Part shown: piece by piece, positions 22,535 through 34,424 of the stretch
Layout: each line of letters starts with the position of its first letter
Numbering within the stretch: position 1 is the first letter of the stretch
Assembly: GCF_000165425.1 (NCBI RefSeq)
Contig: NW_001798989.1
Span: 496,001-560,000 of the forward strand
Origin: Paramecium tetraurelia
Lineage: Eukaryota; Ciliophora; Oligohymenophorea; Peniculida; Parameciidae
Direction of reading: 5' to 3'
Length of the DNA stretch: 64,000 nucleotides
Notes under the pieces: model-generated
The model's input: the letters and a program-made list of their open reading frames with translations, nothing else
What the model was told of the DNA's origin: nothing
Database searches by the model: none
Program-made: the position numbers and the translations under genes

Positions 22535-24285
22535 TCAATTCCTCATTAAATTTTTGATTTGGAATCTGATTTCCAAATAATCAGACATCTTTATTTCTTT
22601 TGCCTTTAAATAGGTTTGTATCTTAGATTGTTTGGCAAACTTTTCTTGATCAAAATTTTTAAGAAAGAATTTATCAATCATTTCAAGATAGCAACACAAT
22701 TATTATAATAAAATGATTTCAGTTGCCTAATTTTTAGTAATCTGATAACTTTGATTGAAAAAATCTACATTCTGAACTATCATATGATTAAATTCTAAAA
22801 TCAAATTTTTAATGATCTTCCTGATTATTTTCCATTCTAATCCAAATAATATCTAATAAAACTCAGAATCATATTTTTAATATTCAATAATCAATGATTT
22901 ATTAGATTTTATCATTTCATTATAATCTTTGATTGTCTTATTAAATTAAGCATTCTCAAGAATAAACTTCGCACTAAATTTATTGTAAGTATTTTCCTTA
23001 CAATAAAGAGACCACTCTTTGAATTTGAATCTGTTTTCACCTTCAATCAATTGTTTATAGATATTCTCCTTAACATTTTATAAGTGCTTTGAAAAAATGA
23101 TTCTGCATTTCTCATTTAATAAAGGAGTTAATAATTTCTGATCTCTAATTTTTGATATCATTATATTAAGAAAGAGACATAAATTAAACTGGCTTTGTAA
23201 AATAGATGTGATTTCATCAAAGTTGGATTAATTATCTTTAATTTATTTGTTATCCTTTTGATTTGTAGTATTAGGATTCAAATATTTTGAAATAATTGTA
23301 TTTATTTATGGATTTTTGTAGTTTATCTTGACTAATTTTTTATCACTATTCTTATAAGTCCAAGGATCAGAAGCATTTGGAACTTCCGATTTAATAGTTT
23401 GATCAGTGCTTTCTGTCTCATTAGGCTTGACTATTTATTTACTACTTTTTTTGATAACTGGATGCTGTACCAAATCATTTAGACTTAATCTCATATAAGG
23501 GTCTATGATTAGACATTATTTGATTAAATCCTTTACGCTATCTGATACAAATGGGAAATCAGGGAAAATAACGCTTTTATTGAGTACCTTGTATATCAAT
23601 TCCTACTCTGTTTGAGCCACCCATGGAGGTTTACCATAGAGCAATTCATAAAATACAACTCCGAGACTCCAGATATCAGTCTTGCTAGTATATTGTGATT
23701 TAATCAAGGTTTCAGGACTCATATAAATAGGAGTGCCGACATTCATTTCATTTTTCAATTTATTTAGCGGTTTAGCGAAACCAAAGTCTGCTATTCTCAC
23801 TTCCTATTCATTCAGTAAAATGTTCTATGGTTTCAAGTCTCGATGTATTATATCTCATATGATAATGTTTCAATACTTTATTAAGCCATCACATAAATAC
23901 CATCTATTATTTATTTAACCATAGCTACGGCTTACTCCTATTTGAAATACCCTTGCTATTTTAGTTTCTACCCTAAATCTCCTTACTTACAGTATTCAGT
24001 AATAATATAAATGTTATTTTTTGAAGCAAAATGATCATAAAATTTCAGAATATGTCGTCCTTAGAGACTTCTGAGAATGTGTATTTCATTCTAAATGGCT
24101 GGGAGTTATTCTGAAAATTTTCTATTGATCACCTAATCAAGATAATGAAATTTGGCTACCTTGATTGCTACATAATCCTTTGTATTTGTATTTATTCCTT
24201 TGTAAACAACAGAACTAAAGCCTTTGCCTATAATGTCACATGTATTATATGAATAATTCATAATTATCTTTGTTTCATAAGTCAT
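22535..24285 (-). CDS. ULK/Atg1-like serine/threonine protein kinase
   Basis: ATG 24285, intron 23854-23876 (23 nt), TGA 22535-22537, about 575 aa. The kinase domain occupies residues ~7-270: glycine loop GKGFSSVVYKG, VAIK lysine, HRDLKPQNILL, DFGFAKPL, activation segment VGTPIYMSPETL, and DIWSLGVVFYELLYGKPPW. All catalytic residues are present. HRDLKPQN together with the GTP.YMSPE segment is typical of ULK/Fused-type kinases. The C-terminal ~300 residues are helical and polar, in the place where ULK kinases carry partner-binding regions. Family knowledge suggests roles in autophagy or in cilia. The splice at 23854 restores the exact family spacing before NIIHRD; the alternative 25-nt intron beginning at GTATTTATG breaks the frame. 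Confidence 0.85.
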
Positions 24286-24742
24286 AATAAATTTTAATTA
24301 TTTGAGACAAACATTTTGCCACATTTAAGATTACCAAAAGAAACTAAAAATTATACAATTACATTCCTTCTTGATTCTGTCTATATAATTTCCAATTATC
24401 ATGAAATAAGCAATTAAATAATTTCATTTCAATGAATATAAAAACCAATTTGGTTTAAACTATTTTAGTTCAATTTATTTATTTGTTCATTTGTAGATGT
24501 AAGTAGTTGTTTAATTTAATGTAATTATTTCTAATTTTATTAAATGTTCACTTAAGAGTTCGGGATTTTATCAAAGAATTTAATAAAGAAAAACATCTAT
24601 AAAAATTTGTTGATTTTGAGTATAATTTAATTGAGATTCAAATATCTATTGTATTAAATGATTCAAATTAAGTTGAGAAGCGTAAATCCATATCATTCTT
24701 AGGGTTAATTTATTTAAAAAATATAAAATTAATTGAAATAAA
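24286..24742. other. Intergenic between divergent genes
   Basis: About 450 bp upstream of both the ULK-like kinase and the histidine-kinase-like gene. It is AT-rich without a convincing frame. It presumably holds both promoters, though no motif stands out. Confidence 0.4.
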
Positions 24743-26864
24743 ATGATTAAAACATATACCTTATAATTTGCTTCTCAGGAGATAGAAGAAATTTATAGGT
24801 AATCTCTATTGACTGGCATTAAACATAGACGCGAATATACTTATGGAATATTAAGTTTATATTTGGGATTAATAATAATAAAATATAATTTGTAAGAGGT
24901 TTTGCTACCATAAATATTTGCAGGAGTTGGTATAGCATTAGAACTGGCATTATTTTTCTTTATGAAGAAATATTGGCAAAACAAAGAAATCCTTATCACC
25001 ATGAATCTGATTTTAATGGCCACAATATGTGAATGTCTGAGATTGTTTGAGTCTTAAGATTTTCTTTGGTATTAGGGCTAACATTCATCCTGTCTTAAAT
25101 TAAGTACAACATAAAGATTAATTTAGTTATTTATTTATAGGGAAGTTAGTTTTTAATTTAATCCTTCATTTTCTGTTGCTCCTAAGCTGTAGCAATTTAT
25201 AACTTAAGTCAATATGATATATCTGCAATCATTTCTCACTGCCTTATCACTTTGATTCTAGTCATGCTTCGTTATCAATACGAAATTATAAATAGAAAGA
25301 ACTTCCTATCCGGACTTTCTAAAGAGCAATATGAAAATGTGATAGAAGACCTATTACCATCATGGGTAGTCGTGCTTAAATATAACAAATTAGCCTCCCA
25401 ACTCTAAATAGAAAAGATCAATAAAAATCTTAAAGAAAAATTCAATCTTCAAAGCAATGAAGCATTAAGAGACTTTTTGAGAAAATTAACCTTATATGAT
25501 TTTGAAGTAGCTGCCTAATCTTCGACTATAAAAATAGAGCATGAAATAATTTAGATATTAAAATCTAAAAGTGAAGATCACCCAGTGCAAAGATACTTTG
25601 GAAATTTGGAAAAGGAGGTCAATTCAAAATAACACAAATTTAAAATTACCTAGGTTTATTTTAAAGCATTCGAACCTTAAGTTATTCTTTTATTCGAAGA
25701 AATTAAAGAAGACAAATACGATTAGTTCTTAAATTAAATTGAATAAAGAGATATTCAGCAACATGTATTGATATAAATTATGCTTAGCACAACTCCAAAG
25801 TAAGCCTATTATCAATTTATTAATAAATGTAACTCATTTAGTAAGTTCATACTTAAACCCAAATGTCCACCTTTATCAAAAAAGACTAATCTTGTGCTAT
25901 TCAATAAAATTTGTAAAAATTAATGTAGCAATGTTATTATTTATACAATCTTAATAATAATTTGTCGAATCTCTACAAAATATCCCACAGATAGATTAAA
26001 TATGAATTTTAAGATTTGTAGACGGAATAATTTTTTAAGACTACTTGTGATAATTTGCTTATTAATTATCAGTAGAGGAGGATTGATATTACCAATTTTT
26101 CAATTAAAAAAGAGATAATCAGAACAGATAAAAATAAGTTAGTATCCATTATTATGAACTTAATGGAATTTATGAAGATTTTACTCTCAATAATATACAC
26201 AGATGAGAGCATTATTTTTCAGATTCATCCATTTAAGAAACCTTTTTCATTATCCATAAAACAATCAAAACTGCAAAATGATTCCATTTTAATAACTTTA
26301 ACTCATCCTAATTTAAACATTCCTAATTCAATTATTAATTTAATCTAAAATATTTAGACAATTTCAATTGATGATAAAAAAAGAAATTGGAACAACAAAA
26401 ACTATTATGATATGATCTCCAGTTTGAATCATACACTTTCTAAAATGATTGATCACTATAAAAATGATATTTAATCTCTTGCAACTATAGGAGTAGAACT
26501 ATAAAATAGCGGATAACAGAATAGAACTCATCAACATACTTAATAGAAATAATTTAATACATTAGGATTTATTATGGCATAATATTTTATTAGTCAATTA
26601 GGTCCTTTTAATAAAATTAACTTCAAATAAGCTCTTATAGAGAATGATATCTTGAATCCCTAATACATTTCGGCCCTTTATCAAACTAAGATTCAATTTA
26701 CAATTTATAAGGACTTGCAAAATTTTTCAAGAGAAATTTCAAAATTAGAAGGAAATAATCTGGATGAGAATTTGTTTTTTTCACAAAAAAAATATAATAA
26801 TTAGCAAATAACAGATAGACTATTTCAAATTAATTTTGAGGATTAGTAAAAGAATATATTTTGA
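24743..26864 (+). CDS. Membrane-anchored histidine-kinase-like protein (degenerate)
   Basis: ATG 24743, introns 25104-25126 and 25765-25787 (23 nt each), TGA 26862-26864, about 691 aa. Four to six hydrophobic segments fill the first ~190 residues (for example YGILSLYLGLIIIKY and ISAIISHCLITLILVMLRY). A cytosolic part follows that starts like a PAS domain (DLLPSWVVVLKYN). A dimerisation-like helix contains ISHRQIKYEFQDL, recalling the H-box SHELR. Next comes an N-box-like stretch (RTDKNKLVSIIMNLMEF) and a G-box-like stretch (LGFIMAQYFISQLGPF). The ATP-lid glycines are poor, so catalysis is doubtful. No receiver domain follows. Ciliates do have hybrid histidine kinases, and this appears to be a divergent member. 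It is convergent with the coiled-coil gene (stop 36 bp away). Confidence 0.6.
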
Positions 26865-26899
26865 ATTTTTACAGAAAGGAAAAAATCGCACTAAAAATA

Positions 26900-27785
26900 T
26901 CATTGATGATTTTCATTATCATATTTTATAGAATGATATCTGGAGTATTCAAATGTTTGGTTTTATTGCTAAGATTTATCTAAAATAGTCGTTTCAAATA
27001 TTCCTGATCTTTTAGCCAAAATACTTTTTTATAGACTTTAAGCTCTGGTTTATTATGAAAAAATAAATTTCGATTTAGTCTCTGAATTAGGTATTGAGTT
27101 AAATGAAGTGTTCTTATTATTATGAGAAGAATCATATCTACCCCTTTTCACACTTGTTTAGATATGCTACTAGTAGTCTTATAACATCTTAGATTCGGTC
27201 GGTTATAATTTAAGATTTTGGTTTTTCAAATCTGAATTTTCATTCATTTATTCTTTGAACCTCTTAATAATTTGTTTGAGTTTTTCATTTTTCTAAACTT
27301 ATTTTAATAAAGCTTCTTTAGTGAACATCAATTCCTAAAGTATGCTTAAATAAAATACATTTTCTAAAAATTAATTTGCTTTTGCGAGTGTTTAGACATT
27401 ATGCTTCAATTATTTACATTATTCATTTAAAGTATGACATTCTTATCTAAAGAATACCATTTTGTTTTAAGCATTTACTACCTTTAATGGTTTAATATGA
27501 TTCATTTACTTGGGATTCTTATTCATGAAATGCAACGTATTGATGAAACTTTTCATTAATTCTATCTATGTCTTTCTTCATGTTTTCTAAGACTTGCTTG
27601 AAGGCATTTAGAATGCTGTTTTGTTAAGACTTTAACATATGGTTTACATTTGTGTTTGTTTAATCTATTAAACCTTCCATCTCTTTGCAAAGTTCCTACA
27701 TATTCTTGGCTTGATCAGGGTGGATCTTTTCTAGAGTAGGCAATATTTGTTTATTTTCAGTTATAAAAAGAGGCTACTCCGCCAT
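26900..27785 (-). CDS. Coiled-coil protein
   Basis: ATG 27785, intron 27482-27509 (28 nt) and probably 27335-27358 (24 nt), TGA 26900-26902; 277 or 285 aa. The body is an extended coiled coil (HMLKSQQNSILNAFKQVLEN; KQVQKNEKLKQIIKRFKEQM) followed by a Ser/Gln/Lys-rich disordered tail. The start lies 24 bp downstream of the CCCH gene stop, on the same strand. An opposite-strand open frame over the same bases also looks superficially coding. I prefer this strand because it gives a complete gene with start, phase-consistent intron and stop. Confidence 0.65.
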
Positions 27786-27809
27786 TAAATGTTTAATTAA
27801 ATATAAAAA

Positions 27810-28527
27810 TCAATAATCACAATTTTTGCCTTAGACGACAAGCTTTTTTAGAGAGTCATCTGACAAGAAATTATATTAAGGATCTGTGATTTATTTAAAA
27901 AAGCACAGTCTAGGTTTATTATATATAAATAATTCCAAATCGATGTTTTTATTATTCATTGCTATAATAAATCTTTGAATATCGTTTCTTAAATCAGGTT
28001 TTAATTATTCTAAAATAAATTCATATTAATACTTGAGGAAATTGGAGCTTTGACGCCAAGTTCTTTATAAGAATTTTATAGAAATCCATCAAATTCAGTT
28101 TTATTAATTAGTTCATCGTGAATATATTAACATCTAATCCCATATGGACAATACCCTTATTGGAAGAATCTCTTGCATGGTTTAGTTTTATATTTGGAAT
28201 GCAAATGAGTTTTAGGCTATAATTCAGAATCCCCATGAGCAAAAGAACACTTAATTTTAAATAAACAAATACTTCATAACCATATTTACATCTCCCAGTC
28301 TACACAAAATTCTTGCAGAGTTCTGTTTTTTTCTTTTTAGTATACTCCTCTATGTATTATTTTTTTTCTTGGATAGTTATGAAGTGTTTTTTAGAAGGTT
28401 TAACATTGAGATATTTTAAAGAATTATTTTACTCTATCTCAAAAGTGTTTTCCTCATTATCACTAATATCAGTATCACTGATTGAGAATTCATGCTAGTT
28501 CCTCCAACTTAGATAGGCTATATTCAT
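27810..28527 (-). CDS. Tandem CCCH zinc-finger RNA-binding protein
   Basis: ATG 28527, introns 28250-28272 and 28010-28032 (23 nt each), TGA 27810-27812, about 223 aa. Two CCCH fingers have exact C-x8-C-x5-C-x3-H spacing: CKNFVQTGRCKYGYECSFAH and CKRFFQQGYCPYGIRCQYIH. The first is interrupted by the 28250 intron, and splicing is needed to create the finger. The pair resembles TIS11/tristetraprolin-type proteins, which bind AU-rich mRNA elements and promote decay. Here the linker is about 15 residues. The spacing supports RNA binding; the mRNA targets are unknown. The C-terminal ~90 residues are unrecognised. Confidence 0.85.
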
Positions 28528-29051
28528 TTATACAATTAAGTTATATAAAAATATTTATACAGAAAAATCTTCTAAAATAAATATATAAACTCCAAAGAAT
28601 TACATCCAGTAATAACAAAAGAAAATGAATACAAAAAGTAAATATCAATTAAGCATATATAGAATTGTGTTTTTTCATACATAAACCTTACTGAAAATGA
28701 TAATTATCGTATGCTCCAAGATCAAGAATATAAAATATTGTAAATATAAGTCGAATCTCAATTATTATTCAATTTTGTTAAAATGATAAGAATAACGACA
28801 TACTATTTAGTGTTTCTATAGAAGGTCGATGTTTATCTTTAAAAATTGAGAAATTGAAGATTTACTCATAGAATTTTGATTCTCCTTAGAGAAAACAAAA
28901 GAATAATGAATATTGTATGACTTAAAGCTTGTTAACTTAAATTTATTTGTTTTTGTTTTTATAATTATTATTAATAAAATTGTTTTATCAATGTTAAATA
29001 TGCTTGATGTAATTTCAACATTTTCAATTCACTCTTGCCAAAGTAGAAGGT
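28528..29051. other. Intergenic with possible decayed coding sequence
   Basis: Protein-like stretches in different frames (TENDNYRMLQDQEYKILQIQ at ~28687-28746; ILFSVSIEGRCLSLKIEKLK at ~28801-28860) cannot be joined into a gene with a start and normal introns. This is either a remnant or chance open frame. The rest is AT-rich spacer before the next gene. Confidence 0.3.
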
Positions 29052-30005
29052 ATGATGAATAATAATTAAAAATATAGAAATAGATAAACTGGAAATTTAT
29101 CAAAGGGATCCACGGCTAGATAATCAACAAGACCAAATTAGAAATTTTACAAAATCCAATTAGATGATTTGCCATTCAAGACTAGTCCAAAAAGTGAACA
29201 AAGAGAGAAAATAGAAATTTAACCAATAAATGAATAAAATAAATAAAGAGAAAATGAAAATGAAAACCAATTTGGAAGTAACTTTTACCCATTGATCAAT
29301 TTTTAAAAAAGTAATTATTAGTGATTAACAAATAAGTCTCCTACCGTCAGTTATTGAAAGAAGGTAAATAATTCATAATTTTTAGTAAAGTTCGAAAAGG
29401 ATATTAAATCTCTTCATCCATCTGACAAACGAAATTTAATAATATACAAAATAATGCGTGAACTTTTTTAGGAACTTTAATTTGAAATACAAAACATATT
29501 GATTTGTCAACATCCAATTTCTAAACTTTTTTATATCTATTTTTCAGATACTGATTATTGTCCAATCTCGAAATGTTGTAATTAAAATGTGGTAATCCGA
29601 ATTGGTGAGGCATTGGGTGGAGAAATCAGATGTTTAAATCCTAAATGTCCTTTGGGAGTATTAACGACATTTGAAATAGAGGAAAAGATTCTTTGGAATT
29701 CCAAATTTTAATAAAAACAAGTCATCTCATCATTAATTTCAAGTGGAAAGTACAGAACCAAGAGTTTACTTTAATCTGTTTAAGTTCCTTAAGATTCTAA
29801 TGCTTATGTGCCGAAATAATAATAAAAATAAAGTTAGAATTCATGGAAAAGATCTTCTACATTTTATTAAAGAGCTAGTTAAACCAATTATGAATAAATA
29901 TACAGATATGAATTGTCAAAAAATTTATTACTCAACTCTTAAATATTTAATAAGAATTTCGATGATTAAATAGATGAAAAATATAAATACAAATGCAAAT
30001 TTTGA
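29052..30005 (+). CDS. Unknown Cys-containing protein
   Basis: ATG 29052; introns 29278-29321 (44 nt, unusually long) and 29364-29385 (22 nt); TGA 30003-30005; about 295 aa. The N-terminal ~75 residues are polar and disordered-looking. Then comes a helical part (KKQLLVINKQVSYRQLLKE lies across the proposed long intron, so this junction is unsure). A compact segment follows with paired cysteines (DYCPISKCCNQNVVIRIGEA; RCLNPKCPLG), perhaps a zinc-binding knuckle. The C-terminal third is Ser/Gln/Lys-rich. No family recognised. Total length is divisible by three only with the 44-nt intron. Confidence 0.5.
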
Positions 30006-30025
30006 TTATTATATTAAATTCTTAT

Positions 30026-33000
30026 TCATTATTTTAAATTTGGAACTAATTCATATGGAACTTTTAAGCAATCAGATGTTCCTTCAACATTTTAAAAATT
30101 GTCTAATTAATTTAATATATATTAGTACTTTCAAAATCTGTTGATTGAAAAAATCTTATTTATAGATTATCAGGGACAATAAAAGAGAAAATCTTAAATC
30201 CATCGATATATTGTGGAATGTCTGGATATTCTCCACATAAATCTAATCTATTTCCTTAGAAATTGCACTAATCATAAACCACAAAACAATCATTCTCCTC
30301 TTATTAACGATTAAATGTTTTTATTCTATCATTTTTTACTAATGGTTTTCTTCCCTATCTAAATTTATATTAAGGATCATTCAAATAATCATGGGTCTTT
30401 TTTTAATCCTCCTGATAAGGTTGAAATTAATTTGGGTCCTAAATTGTTGAATCATAATCAGGATATTATTATACAATATTCTCATATGATTAAGAATAAT
30501 CTGGCTAAAAATCAAGATCGTAGTCTCCATACTTATACCCAACTTAATCTCTATATTATTACATAGATTTTTTCCATTGTTTTTATTATTATTACTTAAT
30601 TGTTAAATCTCTTAAGACTTGATCAGGATCTGTATATCTACCCTTATAAGCAGCAGTTACTCTACTCATTCCATACCCAGTATCAGGATAAAAGTCTCTT
30701 CCAACCCATGGTGAACAATGATAAGTCTATTGCTGATATGGATGCATTTTATAATAAGAGTTAACATGTGGAAAGGGTGAATGATCAATTGATTATTTTC
30801 GATGTCTATAAGGATATCCATTAAAAGGATATCTTACTTATTATCTTCTCATGGTATCATATCTCCAAAATCTATCATCTTCAAACACATCATAAAATGG
30901 ATCTCTTGTTGGATAATTAAAAGGAACTCTTCCTCTTTTTGACTACCTATGTTCATAAAATGGATCGTTCCGTATGTATCTGCCATTAAAATCATATAAT
31001 TCCTCTTCATTTTAATTTTCAATATTTTCTTCTTCTTAATCTTCTGCTTTTTCTTTATTTTTTTTTTATTTTTTTTTATCATTAACTTCAGATTATTTTT
31101 TCGTTGTTTTCGACTTTTACTTATCCTTTTGCTTTTCTTAGGCAGTCTCCTCCTATTCTTCTTAATTTTCATCTTATTATTATTCTTCTTTTGGTTCTTC
31201 ATCCTCTTGCTCCTTAGCTGGCTCTTCGTCCTCTTGCTCTCTTGCAGGCTCTTCATCATCTTATTCTTTTGCTGGCTCTTCCTAATCTTGATCCTATTAA
31301 TTAGTAGATTCATCATTATTCTAATTTTCATTTTCTTCCTAATTTTCCTATTCTTTATCTTTATCTCTATTATTCTTACTTTTTGATTAAGATGGTTTTT
31401 CTTTATTATTTTAATCATCCTCATTATTATTTTAATTGCTCGCTTCCTCCTCCTCTTAATTGGATCCACTTTTATTAGTTTTTGCAGCTTTATTTGAAGG
31501 TGCCTTTTATTATTACTTATCATCCTTATCTTTAGTATTTTATTTTTAAGTAGATGAAGTATTTGGTTTATTTTATTTATTACTTTATGTTTAATTATCA
31601 TTACCTTATTCATTATTACCCCCTTCTTCTTAATCATTTGATAAGCTTTAGGTTTAGCTTTTACTTTATTATTTGTTATTTTGATTACCAGAACTCTACT
31701 TATTTTTATTATTATTATTATTAGGGTTTTAATTATTTTATTATGATTATGATTCATCCTCTCCATATTAGATTTATTATTTTTTAGGGCCTGGGATAGG
31801 ATTTTCTTTTTTATGATCCTTTTTTGATTAACTTTATTGATTCTATGATAATTCATTCTCCTATTAAGAGAAATTATATTCTATAATTATTTTATCAATT
31901 ATTTCTGGATCATTATTATTATACAAAGAATCATTTCTAAAATTCCTACCCCTTAAATTATTTCTTTTAGGAACAACATCTTAGCCTCTAAGATTGAAGT
32001 CTTCATTTTCTTAAATTGAATCATCAAATTAATGATTATGATGATGGAATTAGTGATGATGATGATGGTGACGATGGTGGATTGGTCTTTCGTATTCAGA
32101 GTAAGATTATTCATCTTCATATTAAGTACTTCTAAATTAGTCACTATGATGATGATGATGATGGTGATGGGAATGATGAGGTTCATATTAATCATAATGA
32201 TTTTTTTATCCATATTAAACATCATCTTATTATTAATGTTAATGTTAATGATTATGATCTTTGTTCTGGAAATGTTCTTCTTGATTATTGTTTTTTATAT
32301 TTTAATTTACTAGATTTTCCTATTATCTTCTTGATTAATTATATTCATCAAACACTATGCTTTCAATTTTCTATTCTTGTTATTATTTGTTATTAGAATC
32401 ATTAAAATTAATAGATTCTTGGATTTCTTAAGTTTTTTTTTCATATTAATCTATTTAATTTAGCCTTTATTAATGCTATTATTCTTCAACTTGTAATGGT
32501 TAATCAAAGATATCATCATTATTCACATGTTAAATATCAATCTCTTGTTATACTTCCCTAGGTTATTAATCTTCTTCTAACGGTAAGTCTTTATTAATTT
32601 CTAATTATGCTATGCTTCCTTATGATTAATTGATTTATATGAATTGCACTCCTTCATATTTTTCATTATTATTATTAGAATACAATAATTTTGATTAAGT
32701 ATTGATTTACTGAATTCCTTCATCTATCTTAATTTCTACTTTTTCTTCTATAAATCTATTTTTCTCAGTCTTTTCTTCAATTTTGATTTGTTCTTTGCTT
32801 TCGTTTTATTATTATTAAATAAACAAGGAATTGATTTAAATCATTTTTTCTATACTGTGAATATTTTATGAGATAGCTTTTTAACATTTTAAGTTCTCTA
32901 TAATAAAAAACAATTCTTCTATCAATTAGTTTTGGTTGATATCATTGTTGACTTAAATGAGTATTACATAGTAGTTAAATCTTTATTAATTTTGAACTAA

Positions 33001-33932
33001 CTTAAATTAATCAATAATTTCTACTTGAACTAAATCTAAAATGATAAATCAAATTATCAATGCAAAAGTATTAATCAAATTCCATCATGATATGATTTCT
33101 CTCTTCAGAGTAGCTTATCAATTTTATGCATTCTAATGTAAACTCAATATTAAAATTAATTTCATTCTTCTCCAACTCAATATTGGCAGCATAAATTGAG
33201 TTGATTAGTTTGTAATATTGGATAGATTAAGATGTCTTTAATGAACCTAATTACATTAAGAAATATTTATACATTATTTTATAAATTTAGGAGCAATTTG
33301 TTGTAATTAAACACTTTAAAGCAAGTGAAATAGTTCCTTATCCTTTTTACACTCATTTACTTTGCATGAGATATAGTTTTTTTATATTTGTTAAACTAAA
33401 TTAGTTACTTATGGTTCAGTTCCCTTAAAATCATTTTCAAACAAAGTAGCAAATATGATCTATACAAAATAATCTTATTAATCTTTAAATTTGAAGCTAA
33501 ACTAAAGTCCATTCAGAGTTTCCTGTATTAGTTATTTAATAGACCCTTGCTAATAAATATTTAATAAATGCAAATTTATTATCTCTTATTTATTCTACAT
33601 ATTCACTAATTTAGTTCTTATGTAGACATAATTTCTACCCTCTATAACATATTATTCAATATCATAATTCTTTTCGTATTCAAGTTACATCTAAAATGAT
33701 TATTGATGAATCTTACAACATATTAACTTTTCACTTTTTTATCAATGTAAACTAAAACATCTTAATCAAGTGTATAGTCATTGAATTCATCAAATTTTAT
33801 CAGGTGTCCTTTCTTAGTTCTGAATATTCCAAATTCATTTTGATTAATATTTTCTATCTGCAATACTTCATTAACTTCTTTTGATATTTAACATTGCAAT
33901 TTGCTTGCGATATCTTAGGACTCGTTCAGCAT
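30026..33932 (-). CDS. Large low-complexity protein with C-terminal beta/gamma-crystallin-like module
   Basis: ATG 33932; introns 33691-33716, 33247-33272, 32997-33024 and 30103-30128 (26, 26, 28, 26 nt); TGA 30026-30028; about 1,266 aa, length divisible by three. Residues 1-~300 are an ordinary mixed region. A very long Gln/Asn/Glu/Lys-rich centre follows, with two His-rich tracts (near 32040-32075 and 32145-32175), repeats of the type EEPAREQED, and a Lys-rich block. A Tyr/Pro/Arg-rich segment precedes the end. The last ~75 residues (CFVVYDQCNFQGNRLDLCGE ... FFQSTDFENNFQNVEGTSDC) match the beta/gamma-crystallin pattern Y-x-x-x-x-F-x-G with flanking Cys. The Lys-rich frame on the same strand at 30849-31856 is a shadow. 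Confidence 0.7.
31985..32190 (-). repeat. His-rich codon-repeat tracts
   Basis: Runs of CAT/CAC codons, interleaved with Gln (TAA), in the low-complexity protein. They appear as ATG/GAT repeats on the plus strand. They code for clusters such as HHHHHSDQ and HHRHHHHHHQ. Confidence 0.75.
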
Positions 33933-34424
33933 TCCCGGTAGACATTGTATATTTACTGTTAATAAATACAAATACAGAACAACTGTCCGTTTTATATAAA
34001 TTTACATTCGATATATAAAAAATAAACTTACAAACCAAATATATTAGTTTCATTGCTAAAGAAATCAATCAAAATAAATGAGTGTTCTTAATATAAATTA
34101 TAAAATATATATATTAAATGATAGACCATATAAGCTAAACAATGTTTTATGATTAGAAATTTACCATAAAGCCTGATTTATTTTTAGTACAATCATGCCA
34201 TTTACTAGCAGAAATATTAAAATTGAAGTGATTTTTGATTTATAGTTAATTTTAATGATTAAAATTGATAAACATAGTTTTCGAGTTTAAATAGCATCTT
34301 TAAGATAAAAGATCGATTGGAAACAAATTTAGAAAAAAAAATGAACCATTATTTAGAACTCATTATCTTCTTGGATTCTAATTTGGAGTTCTTTTGTTAA
34401 TTTTAAATATTCAATATTTAACTA
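33933..34424. other. Intergenic, no gene seen
   Basis: About 490 bp between two minus-strand genes. It contains the 5' region of the large low-complexity gene and the 3' region of CKS1. No coding signal. Confidence 0.4.

Noticed and set aside
26865-27125. Plus-strand extension of the histidine-kinase-like gene (VVSNIPDLLAKILFYRLQAL)
   Set aside because: It requires awkward introns, while the minus strand carries a complete coiled-coil gene ending at 26900. I treat the extension as chance.
30849-31856. Lys/Ile-rich minus-strand frame beginning MNYHRINKVN
   Set aside because: It is an out-of-frame reading of the Gln/Asn/Glu-rich region of the large low-complexity gene on the same strand. The chosen frame closes with four phase-consistent introns.
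31129-32313. Hydrophobic Leu/Ile/Phe and Met-rich plus-strand frames
   Set aside because: They are antisense of Glu/Lys and His/Asn codon repeats; apparent membrane helices are artefacts.
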